Shown here: positions 30,607 to 38,981 of the stretch, in pieces
Layout of the letters: each line of letters begins with the position of its first letter
How positions within the stretch are numbered: the stretch's first letter is position 1
Origin: Bacillus sp. 165
GTDB taxonomy: Bacteria; Bacillota; Bacilli; Bacillales; Bacillaceae_G
Reading direction: 5' to 3'
Length of the DNA stretch: 64,000 nucleotides
NCBI RefSeq assembly: GCF_017742235.1
Contig: NZ_JAGHKQ010000001.1
Location: 248,001-312,000 of the forward strand
Notes under the pieces: model-generated
Databases searched by the model: none
What the model was told of the DNA's origin: nothing
Seen by the model: the letters and a program-made list of their open reading frames with translations, nothing else
Position numbers and translations under genes: made by a program

Positions 30607-31557
30607 CTATAAGAAAAAGTACCAGTACAACCACGCGATAAGTACAGCTGTCCAAGCTAAAAGTCCAAACCGAACTACAATTTGATTTTCACTCCATCCA
30701 TACTTTAATGCAAAGTGATAATGTACAGGAGCCATTTGGAAGATACGTTTCCCTGTTAACTTGAAGGAAGCTACTTGCAAAATAACAGAAAATTGTTCTG
30801 CAAAATAAATGATAAATAACAGCGGTACAAGTACTTCCACATGCTCTATTACAACTAAGAAGGATAATATCCCTCCAATCGCCAAACTTCCTGTATCGCC
30901 CATAAATGCTTTTGCGGGGTACGCATTATAAATCAAAAACCCGAGCAAACCGCCAATCATTGCAAAACAAAATATTTTTACTTCTATATGATCTGAAATT
31001 AAGAAAAAGAAGAAAAATACTGGAATCGAGACAACTGAAAGCAAACCATCCAACCCATCTGTAAAATTAATAGCATTCGCAGAACCGACTACAAATAATA
31101 CAATTACCCCAATGTACAACAAATTAGGTACATCTAACACTATCCCTTTAAAAACAACAAACTCTGTTGCTAACGTATTATTATGTAGAAAGTAGTAGAC
31201 AACCCCACCAGAAACAGTAAACTGCAGCAGCAGCTTCATTCTCCCAGAAGCTCCTTTTGGGTCTTGAAAATACGCTTTTTTAAAGTCATCTAAAAATCCG
31301 ATACAGCCAAATGCAATAAAAATAATACTGAGTATATACATATCAGTATTTCGCATGAACAAGCATGAAATCAGAACACTAACTAGAAAAATAAGCCCTG
31401 TCATCAGCGGTGTTCCCTTTTTTGCTTGGTGGTCAGGAGGCAATTCTGCCCGAATCGGCTGTGTAAGGTTATACGCTTTTAGTAATCGGATTAATAAAGG
31501 TGTCAAAATTGCAACAGTTCCAAACGAAAACAGTAATGACTGTAAAGTAATCTCCAT
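30607..31557 (-). CDS. mraY: Phospho-N-acetylmuramoyl-pentapeptide transferase, stand-alone copy
   Basis: This is a 316-residue polytopic enzyme that forms lipid I from UDP-MurNAc-pentapeptide and undecaprenyl phosphate. Conserved motifs are complete: GFLDDFKK, NAINFTDGLDGL, AFMGDTGSLAIGG, and APVHYHFALKYGWSENQIVVRF. It lies alone, away from the division and cell wall cluster where mraY normally sits, so it is probably a second copy. Whether it makes lipid I in general or in a special stage is unknown. The ATG follows AAGGGGGAACC. Confidence 0.9.
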   Translation of the reverse strand: MEITLQSLLFSFGTVAILTPLLIRLLKAYNLTQPIRAELPPDHQAKKGTPLMTGLIFLVSVLISCLFMRNTDMYILSIIFIAFGCIGFLDDFKKAYFQDPKGASGRMKLLLQFTVSGGVVYYFLHNNTLATEFVVFKGIVLDVPNLLYIGVIVLFVVGSANAINFTDGLDGLLSVVSIPVFFFFFLISDHIEVKIFCFAMIGGLLGFLIYNAYPAKAFMGDTGSLAIGGILSFLVVIEHVEVLVPLLFIIYFAEQFSVILQVASFKLTGKRIFQMAPVHYHFALKYGWSENQIVVRFGLLAWTAVLIAWLYWYFFL

Positions 31558-31633
31558 GGTTCCCCCTTAATAAATTTGCCATTTTATCAAACTGACACCA
31601 TCAAACATCTATATAGTTATGATGATATTACAT

Positions 31634-31669
31634 GAAAAAGTTCCTGCTTGTAAAAGCAGAAACTTTTGT
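31634..31669 (-). terminator. Terminator of the 31.7-kb L,D-transpeptidase
   Basis: AAAAAGTTCCTGCTT/AAGCAGAAACTTTTG with one mismatch; T run on the minus strand. Confidence 0.8.
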
Positions 31670-32341
31670 TTATGCATAAATCTTAAAACCATACTGCAAT
31701 GCAAGTACATTCCACGGCTCATCGAAGCTTTTTATAATTACAACAGTTCCTACTCCTACTTGCTCAAATAAAAAATGTACATCTTCATCATACATACGAA
31801 TACACCCGCTAGACACGTACTTTCCGATAGAATACGGATTGTTGTTGCCATGAATCGCGTATGTCGTTCCTTTTGTCCCGTTTACATCTAAACCAATCCA
31901 ACGATCCCCAAGTGGATTGCTTGGGTCTCCTCCCGGAATATTCTCTTTATAATACGGACGGTTCGTTATCTTGTTGCTGATTGGAAAAATCCCTTCTGGA
32001 GTTGGAGTCGAGCGCTTACCCGTTGCTACCGGAAATACCCTTACCAACTGACCTTCTGCAAAAAAGGCTAGTTGATTGGTAGCACGATTAATAATAATGA
32101 GCTGCTTTGGAACAGGCGTAAACATTTCCTTCATGCTTTGTTCGTCAAAGCTGTACTGAGGAGCTTTTGAAGGTAGAGAATTCACTAAGTAGACTGTATG
32201 CAATTGTTTTTCTTTTGATTCAGCTTTGTTATAAACAAACAATCCTCCCGCAGCTATCATGAAGAAAAAAAATAAAACAGCCCAAATATACCCCTTTTTT
32301 CTTTTTTTAGTTCTTTCCGTTCGAGTTATCAATTCTCCCAC
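31670..32341 (-). CDS. L,D-transpeptidase (YkuD domain), membrane-anchored
   Basis: This is a 223-residue protein with a basic N-terminus, one membrane segment (about residues 17-37) and a C-terminal YkuD domain outside the cell. The catalytic Cys lies in VSSGCIRMYD, with HGNNNPYSIGKY before it. It would form 3-3 or lipoprotein-type crosslinks in peptidoglycan. The start is a GTG behind AAAGGGTGAGACT. The domain is closely similar to those of the plus-strand genes at 34.2 and 35.4 kb. Confidence 0.92.
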   Translation of the reverse strand: MGELITRTERTKKRKKGYIWAVLFFFFMIAAGGLFVYNKAESKEKQLHTVYLVNSLPSKAPQYSFDEQSMKEMFTPVPKQLIIINRATNQLAFFAEGQLVRVFPVATGKRSTPTPEGIFPISNKITNRPYYKENIPGGDPSNPLGDRWIGLDVNGTKGTTYAIHGNNNPYSIGKYVSSGCIRMYDEDVHFLFEQVGVGTVVIIKSFDEPWNVLALQYGFKIYA

Positions 32342-32428
32342 AGTCTCACCCTTTTGTCCCTTGATATAACCGCTATCTTTATTTTATATGGTAAGGGAAC
32401 AAAAAGGGCATAACTAAATAACAAAAAT

Positions 32429-32450
32429 TACCATAAAATACACTATGGTA
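32429..32450. promoter_or_regulatory. Inverted repeat between divergent L,D-transpeptidase and MATE genes
   Basis: TACCATA and TATGGTA are separated by eight bases. Related ATGGTA half-sites occur near 32386 and 32510. Possible operator; no regulator is encoded next to it. Confidence 0.35.
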
Positions 32451-32549
32451 TTACATCATTTGACAAACTGTTAGCTGCATCATTATATATATTCCTTAAT
32501 ACTTAATATGGTATAATATATCGTATTTTACATTGAAGGACTGATAAAC

Positions 32550-33920
32550 ATGCTAGAGACACATACTCTCTCACAAAAAGGAAAATATTTTTTAGTATTG
32601 CTTTTCCCAATCCTTGTTACACAAGTCACTTTATTTGCCATGAGCTTTTTCGATACAATGATGTCAGGCCATGCCAGTGCTGAAGATCTTGCAGGGGTTG
32701 CTATCGGATCTAGCATCTGGATTCCAATCAGCACTGGTTTAACAGGTATTTTACTTTCAGTAACTCCTGTGGTAGCCCAACTTGTGGGTGCAAAAAAAGA
32801 AAAAGAAGTGGCACCTGTTGTCACGCAAGCCATATACTTAGCATTTGTAATTAGCTTGGCTGTTCTGCTGTTAGGTTTCGTTCTTGTGAATCCCATTTTA
32901 GCAGCTATGAACCTGGAACCAACAGTACGTGACATTGCGAAAGGGTTTCTGACTACCCTTTCATTGGGGATCATTCCTATGTTCGTTTATACTGTGCTTC
33001 GTTGTTTTATAGATGCACTCGGTCAAACACGAGTCACGATGGTAATCACCTTATGTTCTTTACCAATTAATGTTCTCTTGAATTATCTGTTGATTTTTGG
33101 GAATTTAGGCTTCCCGCGACTCGGCGGTATCGGAGCAGGTATTGCTTCTGCAGTGACATATTGGTGTATTTTATTGATTTCAGTCGTCATTATCCGTACA
33201 AAGCAGCCGTTTTCCCGTTTTAAGGTACTCCAAAAGTTCTACCCAGTTTCAATATCTGCTTGGAAGGATATCGCAAAGCTTGGTATTCCCATTGGATTCT
33301 CCATTTTCTTTGAAACGAGCATTTTTGCTGCCGTCACACTGTTAATGAGCACTTTTGACACCGCAACAATTGCAGCTCACCAAGCAGCACTAAACTTTGC
33401 TTCTATGCTCTATATGGCGCCACTTAGTATATCTATGGCAATGACGATCGCTGTTGGGTTTGAAGCAGGTGCAAAACGCTATCGTGATGCACGACAATAT
33501 GCATTCATAGGAATAGGTACAGCACTTTCTTTAGCCTTGTTTTTTGCGGGTCTTATTTTTATTTTTCACAGCGAGATCGCAGCTATATATTCAAAAGAAA
33601 TATATGTACAGCAATTAACACAGCAATTTTTAATGTTTGCTATCCTCTTTCAAGTTTCTGATGCGATAGCAGCTCCTGTACAAGGGGCACTGCGCGGATA
33701 TAAAGATGTAAATGTTACTCTTGTGATGACAATGGTAGCTTATTGGGTGATTGGCCTCCCTCTTGGATTTATTTTGGCAAACTACACCCCGTTCGAAGCA
33801 AAAGGATATTGGATTGGTTTAATTTCCGGTCTAGCTTTCGCAGCTGTATTCCTGTCATTTCGCCTTTTCAAGCTGCAGCAGCGCTTTATTGCCGAGCAGG
33901 CAAACAATGAAGTAGCATAA
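32550..33920 (+). CDS. MATE-family multidrug efflux transporter
   Basis: This is a 456-residue, 12-segment transporter of the NorM/DinF type. The N-half has [32 protein letters not shown] and the C-half the corresponding repeat [22 protein letters not shown]...[12 protein letters not shown], the internal duplication of MATE proteins. Likely drug:Na+ or H+ antiport; substrate unknown. The ATG follows GAAGGACTGATAAAC, downstream of a TATAAT element. A strong terminator follows. Confidence 0.93.
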   Translation: MLETHTLSQKGKYFLVLLFPILVTQVTLFAMSFFDTMMSGHASAEDLAGVAIGSSIWIPISTGLTGILLSVTPVVAQLVGAKKEKEVAPVVTQAIYLAFVISLAVLLLGFVLVNPILAAMNLEPTVRDIAKGFLTTLSLGIIPMFVYTVLRCFIDALGQTRVTMVITLCSLPINVLLNYLLIFGNLGFPRLGGIGAGIASAVTYWCILLISVVIIRTKQPFSRFKVLQKFYPVSISAWKDIAKLGIPIGFSIFFETSIFAAVTLLMSTFDTATIAAHQAALNFASMLYMAPLSISMAMTIAVGFEAGAKRYRDARQYAFIGIGTALSLALFFAGLIFIFHSEIAAIYSKEIYVQQLTQQFLMFAILFQVSDAIAAPVQGALRGYKDVNVTLVMTMVAYWVIGLPLGFILANYTPFEAKGYWIGLISGLAFAAVFLSFRLFKLQQRFIAEQANNEVA

Positions 33921-33923
33921 TAG

Positions 33924-33966
33924 GAGAGTGAGCACAAAGTATGTCTTTGTACTCACTCTTTTTTTG
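33924..33966 (+). terminator. Terminator of the MATE gene
   Basis: AGAGTGAGCACAAAG/CTTTGTACTCACTCT (one mismatch) and seven T residues. Confidence 0.92.
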
Positions 33967-34130
33967 AAAAAAATGTTAAAAAACCTCTTCCTCATGGCGC
34001 AGAAAATCTAGGCTGACACCAATTGGCGCATGGTAGATCAAAAATTCCCTCCTAAAAACACAAAATCCTCTCTCCATCTTATTGACGTATCTGCCTCATT
34101 CATTCTATGTACATTACAAAATGTACTATT

Positions 34131-34147
34131 TGTAAAACAGTTGTAAA
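34131..34147 (+). promoter_or_regulatory. WalR-type box upstream of an L,D-transpeptidase
   Basis: TGTAAA, five bases, TGTAAA is an exact match to the WalR (YycF) consensus TGTWAH-N5-TGTWAH. It lies 67 bases before the TTG start at 34215. WalRK controls cell wall hydrolases and related enzymes in low-GC Gram-positives, so the context fits. Confidence 0.55.
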
Positions 34148-34214
34148 GAAGACAACCCCTCTGGACATAGGATAAACCGTGACCATTATTTCTGCTTCGA
34201 TTGGAGGGACATCA

Positions 34215-35204
34215 TTGCTAAAAAAATCATTTGTGTTCTTTGTAGTAGCTTTCCTTCTGCTGTTCAGTCTAGGCGTTACCCCCAGCTCTGCAGCTGAAAA
34301 CAAGTTTCTGATTATTAACAAAGCCACAAATCAACTCGCTTACTACGATGGAGGAAAACTAGTAAAGGTATTCAAAGTGGCGACCGGCAGAAGTCCATCG
34401 TATACACCAGAGGGGCGCTTTAAAATCGTCACAAAGATTGTGAACAGGCCGTACTACAAAGGTGGTATTCCCGGTGGCGATCCTCGCAACCCTCTCGGTA
34501 ACCGCTGGCTCGGTCTGAACGCCAGAGGTACATGGGGTACAACCTATGCTATTCATGGCAACAACAATCCTAGTTCTATCGGAAAATATGTATCTAGCGG
34601 CTGTATTCGTATGTATGATGAAGAAGTAGAATGGTTATATGACCATATTCCACTCAACACGACCGTTATTATTACAACATCCGGTAAATCCTTTGATGCT
34701 ATCGCGGCGGCAAATGGATTAGGAACGGCTACTCCTGTTTCTGGAAGCAGTGAAGTACTAAAACAAGGCAGCCGTGGGACTGCAGTGAAAGAACTACAAC
34801 AAAAACTTACTTCACTTGGCTATAATACAAAGGGTATAGACGGCATATTTGGCCCTAATACCACACATGCTGTTCGCCAATTTCAAGCAACACATGGCCT
34901 TTCAGCCGATGGCATAGTAAACTCTGCAACACAAAAAGCACTAGACTCAGCAAAAGGAGGATCTACGCCGCCATCAACAGGAAGCGCATTGAACAACAGC
35001 GGTATACTTAGAAAAGGCAGTCGCGGAGCCGCAGTTACAGAGCTGCAGCAAAAGCTTACATCACTCGGATTTGATACAAGGGGTGTAGACGGTATTTTTG
35101 GATCGAATACAGACCAAGCCGTTCGGAAGTTCCAAGCAGCACATGGTCTGGCAGTAGACGGTATTGTCGGACTGGCGACAAAACAGGCACTTATGAGCAA
35201 ATAA
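34215..35204 (+). CDS. L,D-transpeptidase with two peptidoglycan-binding repeats
   Basis: This is a 329-residue secreted enzyme. The TTG at 34215 follows GGAGGGACATCA; the GTG upstream has no site. Signal peptide residues 1-29 end in SSAAE. The YkuD domain (about 32-165) has HGNNNPSSIGKY and the catalytic Cys in VSSGCIRMYD. Two PG_binding_1 repeats follow, each with the pattern G(S)RG.AV.ELQQKLTSLG...DGIFG.NT..AVR.FQ..HGL. A Ser/Gly/Pro linker joins them. It probably crosslinks peptidoglycan in the wall or cortex. Confidence 0.93.
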   Translation: MLKKSFVFFVVAFLLLFSLGVTPSSAAENKFLIINKATNQLAYYDGGKLVKVFKVATGRSPSYTPEGRFKIVTKIVNRPYYKGGIPGGDPRNPLGNRWLGLNARGTWGTTYAIHGNNNPSSIGKYVSSGCIRMYDEEVEWLYDHIPLNTTVIITTSGKSFDAIAAANGLGTATPVSGSSEVLKQGSRGTAVKELQQKLTSLGYNTKGIDGIFGPNTTHAVRQFQATHGLSADGIVNSATQKALDSAKGGSTPPSTGSALNNSGILRKGSRGAAVTELQQKLTSLGFDTRGVDGIFGSNTDQAVRKFQAAHGLAVDGIVGLATKQALMSK

Positions 35205-35354
35205 AAATTACTATCTAGATAGAGGATACACATCCTCTATCTTTCTTTTTTTACAATCTGTTAATCTATACATAAAAAAAGAAGGATTTTTTCAACTATA
35301 TTACGAATATTTCTACGATATTACTTTTCTCTCAAATTATCTTCATTTTTCGAG

Positions 35355-35394
35355 CAGAAAGTATTGTAGTGTAACAGAAAATGTTGTAGTTTAT
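35355..35394 (+). repeat. Two tandem 20-bp direct repeats in a promoter region
   Basis: CAGAAAGTATTGTAGTGTAA is followed directly by CAGAAAATGTTGTAGTTTAT (16 of 20 identical), 37 bases before the start of the next L,D-transpeptidase. The 20-bp period places both copies on the same helix face, as for tandem response-regulator sites. Confidence 0.6.
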
Positions 35395-35430
35395 TAGAGA
35401 AAAGATACATATCCAGATAGGAGGAATTAA

Positions 35431-36363
35431 ATGAGAAAATTCATAATTGCTTTTGCTTTATTATTTGCATTCCTGATTCCTCAAGAATTTGCAAAAGCAG
35501 CTTCATCACCTTCTCAACTTATTATTATTAACACAGCAACCAACAAACTAGCATTCTTTGAAAATGGACAGTTAATGAAAGAGTTCCCTGTTGCATCCGG
35601 AAAAAGCAGCACGCCTACTCCTCAAGGAAAGTTCTCTATTGTAAACAAGATTAAAAATCGTCCATACTACAAAAAAAATATTAAAGGTGGCGATCCTCAG
35701 AATCCGCTAGGGGATCGTTGGATGGGAATGGATATCTACGGAACACCTGGAAATACATACGCTATTCACGGGAATAATAACGAAAGCTCCATCGGTAAAT
35801 GGATAAGCGGCGGCTGTGTGCGCATGCATAATAACGATGTTCATTGGTTGTTTGATCAAATCAATGTACGAGCAACTGTTATTATCAAAAACAGTAATTC
35901 ATCCTATGAATCTATTGCTAAATCTTATGGTATTACGCTCGGTTCGTCTACTCCTGTAGCTACGAAGGGTACTGGAAAAACAACCATTAACTTAAATGTA
36001 CGGACTGCTCCTAGTACTTCTGCAAGTCGTATTACTACTTTAAAAGCAGGAACAACTGTAAGTATCCTTGAAACCGGAAACGGATGGTACCATATTACAG
36101 CAGGCAACATTACTGGATGGGTTTCTGCTCAATACATAAGCGTGTCTAATTCCCAACCTGAAACTAAACCTGAGCCTGCTAAAAATACAGGAAAAACAAC
36201 CGTTAACTTAAATGTACGGACTGCCCCAAGCACTTCTGCAAACCGCACTACTACTTTAAAAGCAGGGACAACCGTAACCATTCATGAAGAAAAGGACAGC
36301 TGGTACCGTATTACAGCTGGAACTACTTCCGGCTGGGTTTCCGCTCAATATATTAAAAAATAA
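35431..36363 (+). CDS. L,D-transpeptidase with two SH3b domains
   Basis: This is a 310-residue secreted enzyme. Residues 1-25 are a signal peptide (LLFAFLIPQEFAKAA). The YkuD domain (about 29-165) has HGNNNESSIGKW and the catalytic Cys in ISGGCVRMHN. Two bacterial SH3 repeats follow (about 185-245 and 252-310), each with NLNVRTAPSTSA...TTLKAGTTV...GWVSAQYI, known to bind cell wall. They are nearly identical, suggesting recent duplication. The ATG follows GATAGGAGGAATTAA. Third YkuD gene in 5 kb. Confidence 0.93.
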   Translation: MRKFIIAFALLFAFLIPQEFAKAASSPSQLIIINTATNKLAFFENGQLMKEFPVASGKSSTPTPQGKFSIVNKIKNRPYYKKNIKGGDPQNPLGDRWMGMDIYGTPGNTYAIHGNNNESSIGKWISGGCVRMHNNDVHWLFDQINVRATVIIKNSNSSYESIAKSYGITLGSSTPVATKGTGKTTINLNVRTAPSTSASRITTLKAGTTVSILETGNGWYHITAGNITGWVSAQYISVSNSQPETKPEPAKNTGKTTVNLNVRTAPSTSANRTTTLKAGTTVTIHEEKDSWYRITAGTTSGWVSAQYIKK

Positions 36364-36507
36364 TGTATAAAAGCCAGCGTCTCTTAGATAGATGCTGGCT
36401 TTACTTATAAATGGAGCGAACGTCATTTATACAACAAGCTATATTTTAGATTAAAAATCACCAATACAGCTTTAATCTCTTTAAGATGCAAAAAATTAAA
36501 AATGTTA

Positions 36508-36536
36508 TTGTAATTTTTCTTAAATTTAATTACAAT
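36508..36536 (+). promoter_or_regulatory. Promoter of tRNA-Ala
   Basis: TTGTAA (36508-36513) and TACAAT (36531-36536) spaced by exactly 17 bases, 27 bases before the tRNA. Confidence 0.7.
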
Positions 36537-36562
36537 ATTACTGTCAGGTATTTATTAGACAC

Positions 36563-36635
36563 GGGGCATTAGCTCAGCTGGGAGAGCGCTACGCTGGCAG
36601 CGTAGAGGTCAGGGGTTCGAGCCCCCTATGCTCCA
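36563..36635 (+). tRNA. tRNA-Ala (anticodon GGC)
   Basis: A 73-base cloverleaf: acceptor stem GGGGCAT/ATGCTCC, D arm TAGCTCAGCTGGGAGAGC, anticodon stem CTACG/CGTAG with loop CTGGCAG (anticodon GGC), and T arm around GGTTCGAGCC. The discriminator is A and CCA is not encoded. It is a single tRNA gene with its own promoter and terminator. Confidence 0.97.
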
Positions 36636-36667
36636 TACATTAAAATTTCGGTTATATTTTGTATTAC

Positions 36668-36707
36668 ACCTCCTATCGAGCTTTATACAAGTTCATAGGA
36701 GGTTTTT
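36668..36707 (+). terminator. Terminator of tRNA-Ala
   Basis: ACCTCCTAT/ATAGGAGGT followed by a T run, about 30 bases after the tRNA. Confidence 0.8.
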
Positions 36708-36892
36708 CATTGTTAATCAAAACTGTTCAAAAAGAGTTCATTACGTAGAAGCAATTTGAAGTTCTGAAAGAAAGTTTGATTGATTCTTATCTAACTCTCT
36801 TTAAATACTAGAACACCTGTCCTTAGAATATATCTACTCGAAAAAACCCTCTTTTAAAATCCACTGAAGAATCAAACAAAGACTACATACTA

Positions 36893-36928
36893 AAAATTGA
36901 GAGCCTATTTAATCGGGCTCTCTTTTCT
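36893..36928. terminator. Terminator hairpin
   Basis: GAGAGCC/GGGCTCTC with T-rich flanks on both strands. On the minus strand it would end the 48-residue gene at 36983. Confidence 0.65.
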
Positions 36929-36982
36929 TTCGGCTCTATTACAGATAGAATCAACCATACTCGTTTCAATTAAAAATTCAGC

Positions 36983-37129
36983 TTACAAACGGTCATCCTC
37001 CCATGCTCTATTGTAATCTTGTATAGCTTCTTTCCCTTTTGAATTTTCCTCTATTTGACTTTGCATAAATTTTTCCTTTTTATGCTGTTCCGTTCGGTTT
37101 CTTGGCGTACTCTTTTCTTTTTTCTCCAC
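36983..37129 (-). CDS. Small charged hypothetical protein (48 aa)
   Basis: Translation from a GTG at 37129 gives MEKKEKSTPRNRTEQHKKEK... ending in NRAWEDDRL. An excellent ribosome-binding site, CAGGAGGAAGTTGAA, precedes it, and a terminator follows 55 bases after the stop. The protein is very hydrophilic with many Lys, Glu and Gln and no membrane segment. I do not recognise a family. The ribosome-binding site and terminator are the reasons to call it. Confidence 0.6.
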   Translation of the reverse strand: MEKKEKSTPRNRTEQHKKEKFMQSQIEENSKGKEAIQDYNRAWEDDRL

Positions 37130-37200
37130 TTCAACTTCCTCCTGCTGCTCGTTTTAATCTTATTTGTAGTCTAATCACACTATGGAAAATGGAACCATCA

Positions 37201-37437
37201 TTATTTACAAAAAAAACCTAAAGCATACTTTACTCCTTCTTGAATATCATCTGTTTCATAGCCTTCTAATTCCTCAAAGGTTATTTTCATTTTTACGTTT
37301 TCTAATTCATAACCGCTGTCTAGGTCAATATCCAGCAAAACTTCATAGCCTTCATCGTTAACACTTGCTTCAATAATGTTGAAGGTCTGAATAGATGTAC
37401 CTGTTTCATACTCAATAGGTTCTAAAAAATCTGACAT
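37201..37437 (-). CDS. Small acidic hypothetical protein (78 aa)
   Basis: The protein starts MSDFLEPIEYETGTS at an ATG behind AAAAGGTGGTG. It is rich in Glu and Asp, with alternating hydrophobic residues (YEVLLDIDLDSGYELENVKMKITFEEL) suggesting beta strands, and no signal or membrane segment. No family is recognised. It lies with other small orphan genes after tRNA-Ala. The longer in-frame start is not supported. Confidence 0.6.
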   Translation of the reverse strand: MSDFLEPIEYETGTSIQTFNIIEASVNDEGYEVLLDIDLDSGYELENVKMKITFEELEGYETDDIQEGVKYALGFFCK

Positions 37438-37701
37438 ATAAACACCACCTTTTCCCTTCATATATAGCTTGCCGCCAGTCACCTGCTTATGTAAAAACTC
37501 CCTGCGGTCATATCCGATAGTTTAACCGGACTAGCTGTTGATATTCATACAGCATCACCCTGCATACTTTTTCATTAAAAAATGTGTCGTTGTTCTCTTT
37601 CCTAACTTGTTTTGGAAATGTGGTAAGTTTACGAAAAAAGTGTATAAACAGCCTTATAAGGTTAATTCTAAATACATAATAAATGAAAAAAAGGAGATTA
37701 C

Positions 37702-37932
37702 ATGATGGGGACCTTTGAGATAAATAACATGATTATTGATGATGAGTTTTATGGCGAAGAATCGGTGACAGCTGATTTTACTCATGATAATAAGCAATAT
37801 AGTATTACTTTTAATAAAGCAGATCTTGAAGTCATTAATGCTTGGGTTTTTGAGGGAAGCGCATCAATTCCAGCACACTTATCAGATAATATTATTGAAT
37901 CCGTTAGAAATGATGTAAGAAAAAGGATTTAG
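37702..37932 (+). CDS. Small hypothetical protein (76 aa)
   Basis: The protein starts MMGTFEINNMIIDDEFYG at the first of two ATG codons, with AAAAAGGAGATTAC upstream. Predicted strands followed by a C-terminal helix (DNIIESVRNDVRKRI). Soluble and acidic; no family recognised. It is divergent from the 78-residue gene; the two share size and charge but not clear sequence identity. Confidence 0.6.
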   Translation: MMGTFEINNMIIDDEFYGEESVTADFTHDNKQYSITFNKADLEVINAWVFEGSASIPAHLSDNIIESVRNDVRKRI

Positions 37933-38219
37933 TCACATGTACTAAATCCTCATTCTACCAAGATATATTGTTCATTTTCACATAGACACGCAAGAAACAA
38001 ATTAAATTCGTGGACACCTCTCTACATATTTATTTCTATCTATACTGCTTAAAGAGAAAAGATGAAAAATACATATTAGAAGGATAGATTGAGGCTCAAA
38101 AATAAACACAGATTTCATATGGTAAACTAGAAAGATAGAATTATAAGGAGTAGCTGCACTATAAAAACGTACAGTAGCGAGTTTAAACAATGTGGTATAT
38201 CGCGGAAAGTGGAAAATCG

Positions 38220-38618
38220 TTATGTTATATTTCCTTTTCTTGCCTGAATGTTAACTTTTGGCCCTTTTTCTATAGGTTTCTCCGGCTTCTTTTTTTCCTG
38301 CTCCTTTTGTTCTTGTTCCTCTTCTTCCTCTTCCGACTTAGAAAAATCACTTCCGTATGTCGCACCAATATTTAATTTTCCTTTTAACTCTTTAATACCA
38401 AGTTGACCAAAGTTATTATTCAACTCAAACTTGTCAAATACAATTTTATCAACATGTACCCTCTCAATGACAACAGGTGGCTGAATCGTATCTTCTTCCT
38501 GTTTCTTCTCTAACAATTGTAGTTTCTGAATTTCTAACTCTAATACCCTAAGTTTTTGTTCCAGCTTGCGATACTTGTCATCTTTATTTGAGGAAAAGAA
38601 TAATTTTTTTAATAGCAT
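38220..38618 (-). CDS. GerPC-like coiled-coil spore protein
   Basis: This is a 132-residue protein with an N-terminal coiled coil (about 15-42) and the segment DKFELNNNFGQLGIKELKGK followed by LNIGATYG, which resembles the C-terminal core of GerPC (F.QL.I..L.GTLNIG). GerPC normally has about 200 residues, so this is a short relative with a Glu/Lys-rich tail (EEEEEEQEQKEQEKKK) of its own. GerP proteins let germinants through the coat. The presence of GerPA/PF-type genes next door supports the call. Start ATG behind GGGGACTTAGT. Confidence 0.6.
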   Translation of the reverse strand: MLLKKLFFSSNKDDKYRKLEQKLRVLELEIQKLQLLEKKQEEDTIQPPVVIERVHVDKIVFDKFELNNNFGQLGIKELKGKLNIGATYGSDFSKSEEEEEEQEQKEQEKKKPEKPIEKGPKVNIQARKGNIT

Positions 38619-38741
38619 ACTAAGTCCCCACTTTTATCGCCCTTCTCTGTGGACATTCTTCTTTTACTCAGTATATGTATGTACTACAAGAACATGTCCA
38701 TATTTCTTACGTAAATTTCTAAAACCAAGGAGGAATACTAT

Positions 38742-38981
38742 ATGTTCTTTTTGCCTTCATCAGTAAACTTGAACCATATTAAAATCAATTCTATGGAAAA
38801 TAACAGCACAATATCAACAGGGTCTACAATAATAACCAATCACAATTCCAAAATTCAAATGAACGAAGGATTCGGGGAACAAAATGCAGATGAGGTTGGC
38901 ATGTATATCCCTATTTTGTTTGTCGATGATAGCGATGTTATCGACCATGCACTAACGAAAAAAAGATATAACCCTTCTTAA
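38742..38981 (+). CDS. GerPA/GerPF-type spore germination protein
   Basis: This 79-residue protein has the family pattern: short hydrophobic start (MFFLPSSVNLNHIKINSMENNSTISTG), a central stretch with Asn and Ile, and EGFGEQNADEVGMYIPI near the end. That matches the GerPA/GerPF domain (about 70 residues). These proteins are made in the mother cell and affect coat permeability to germinants. The ATG follows AAGGAGGAATACTAT. Its end overlaps that of the convergent Hsp20 gene by four bases. Confidence 0.85.
   Translation: MFFLPSSVNLNHIKINSMENNSTISTGSTIITNHNSKIQMNEGFGEQNADEVGMYIPILFVDDSDVIDHALTKKRYNPS

Noticed and set aside
32528-32974. 148-codon minus-strand frame opposite the MATE gene
   Set aside because: It is the antisense shadow of a clearly conserved transporter gene and has no ribosome-binding site.
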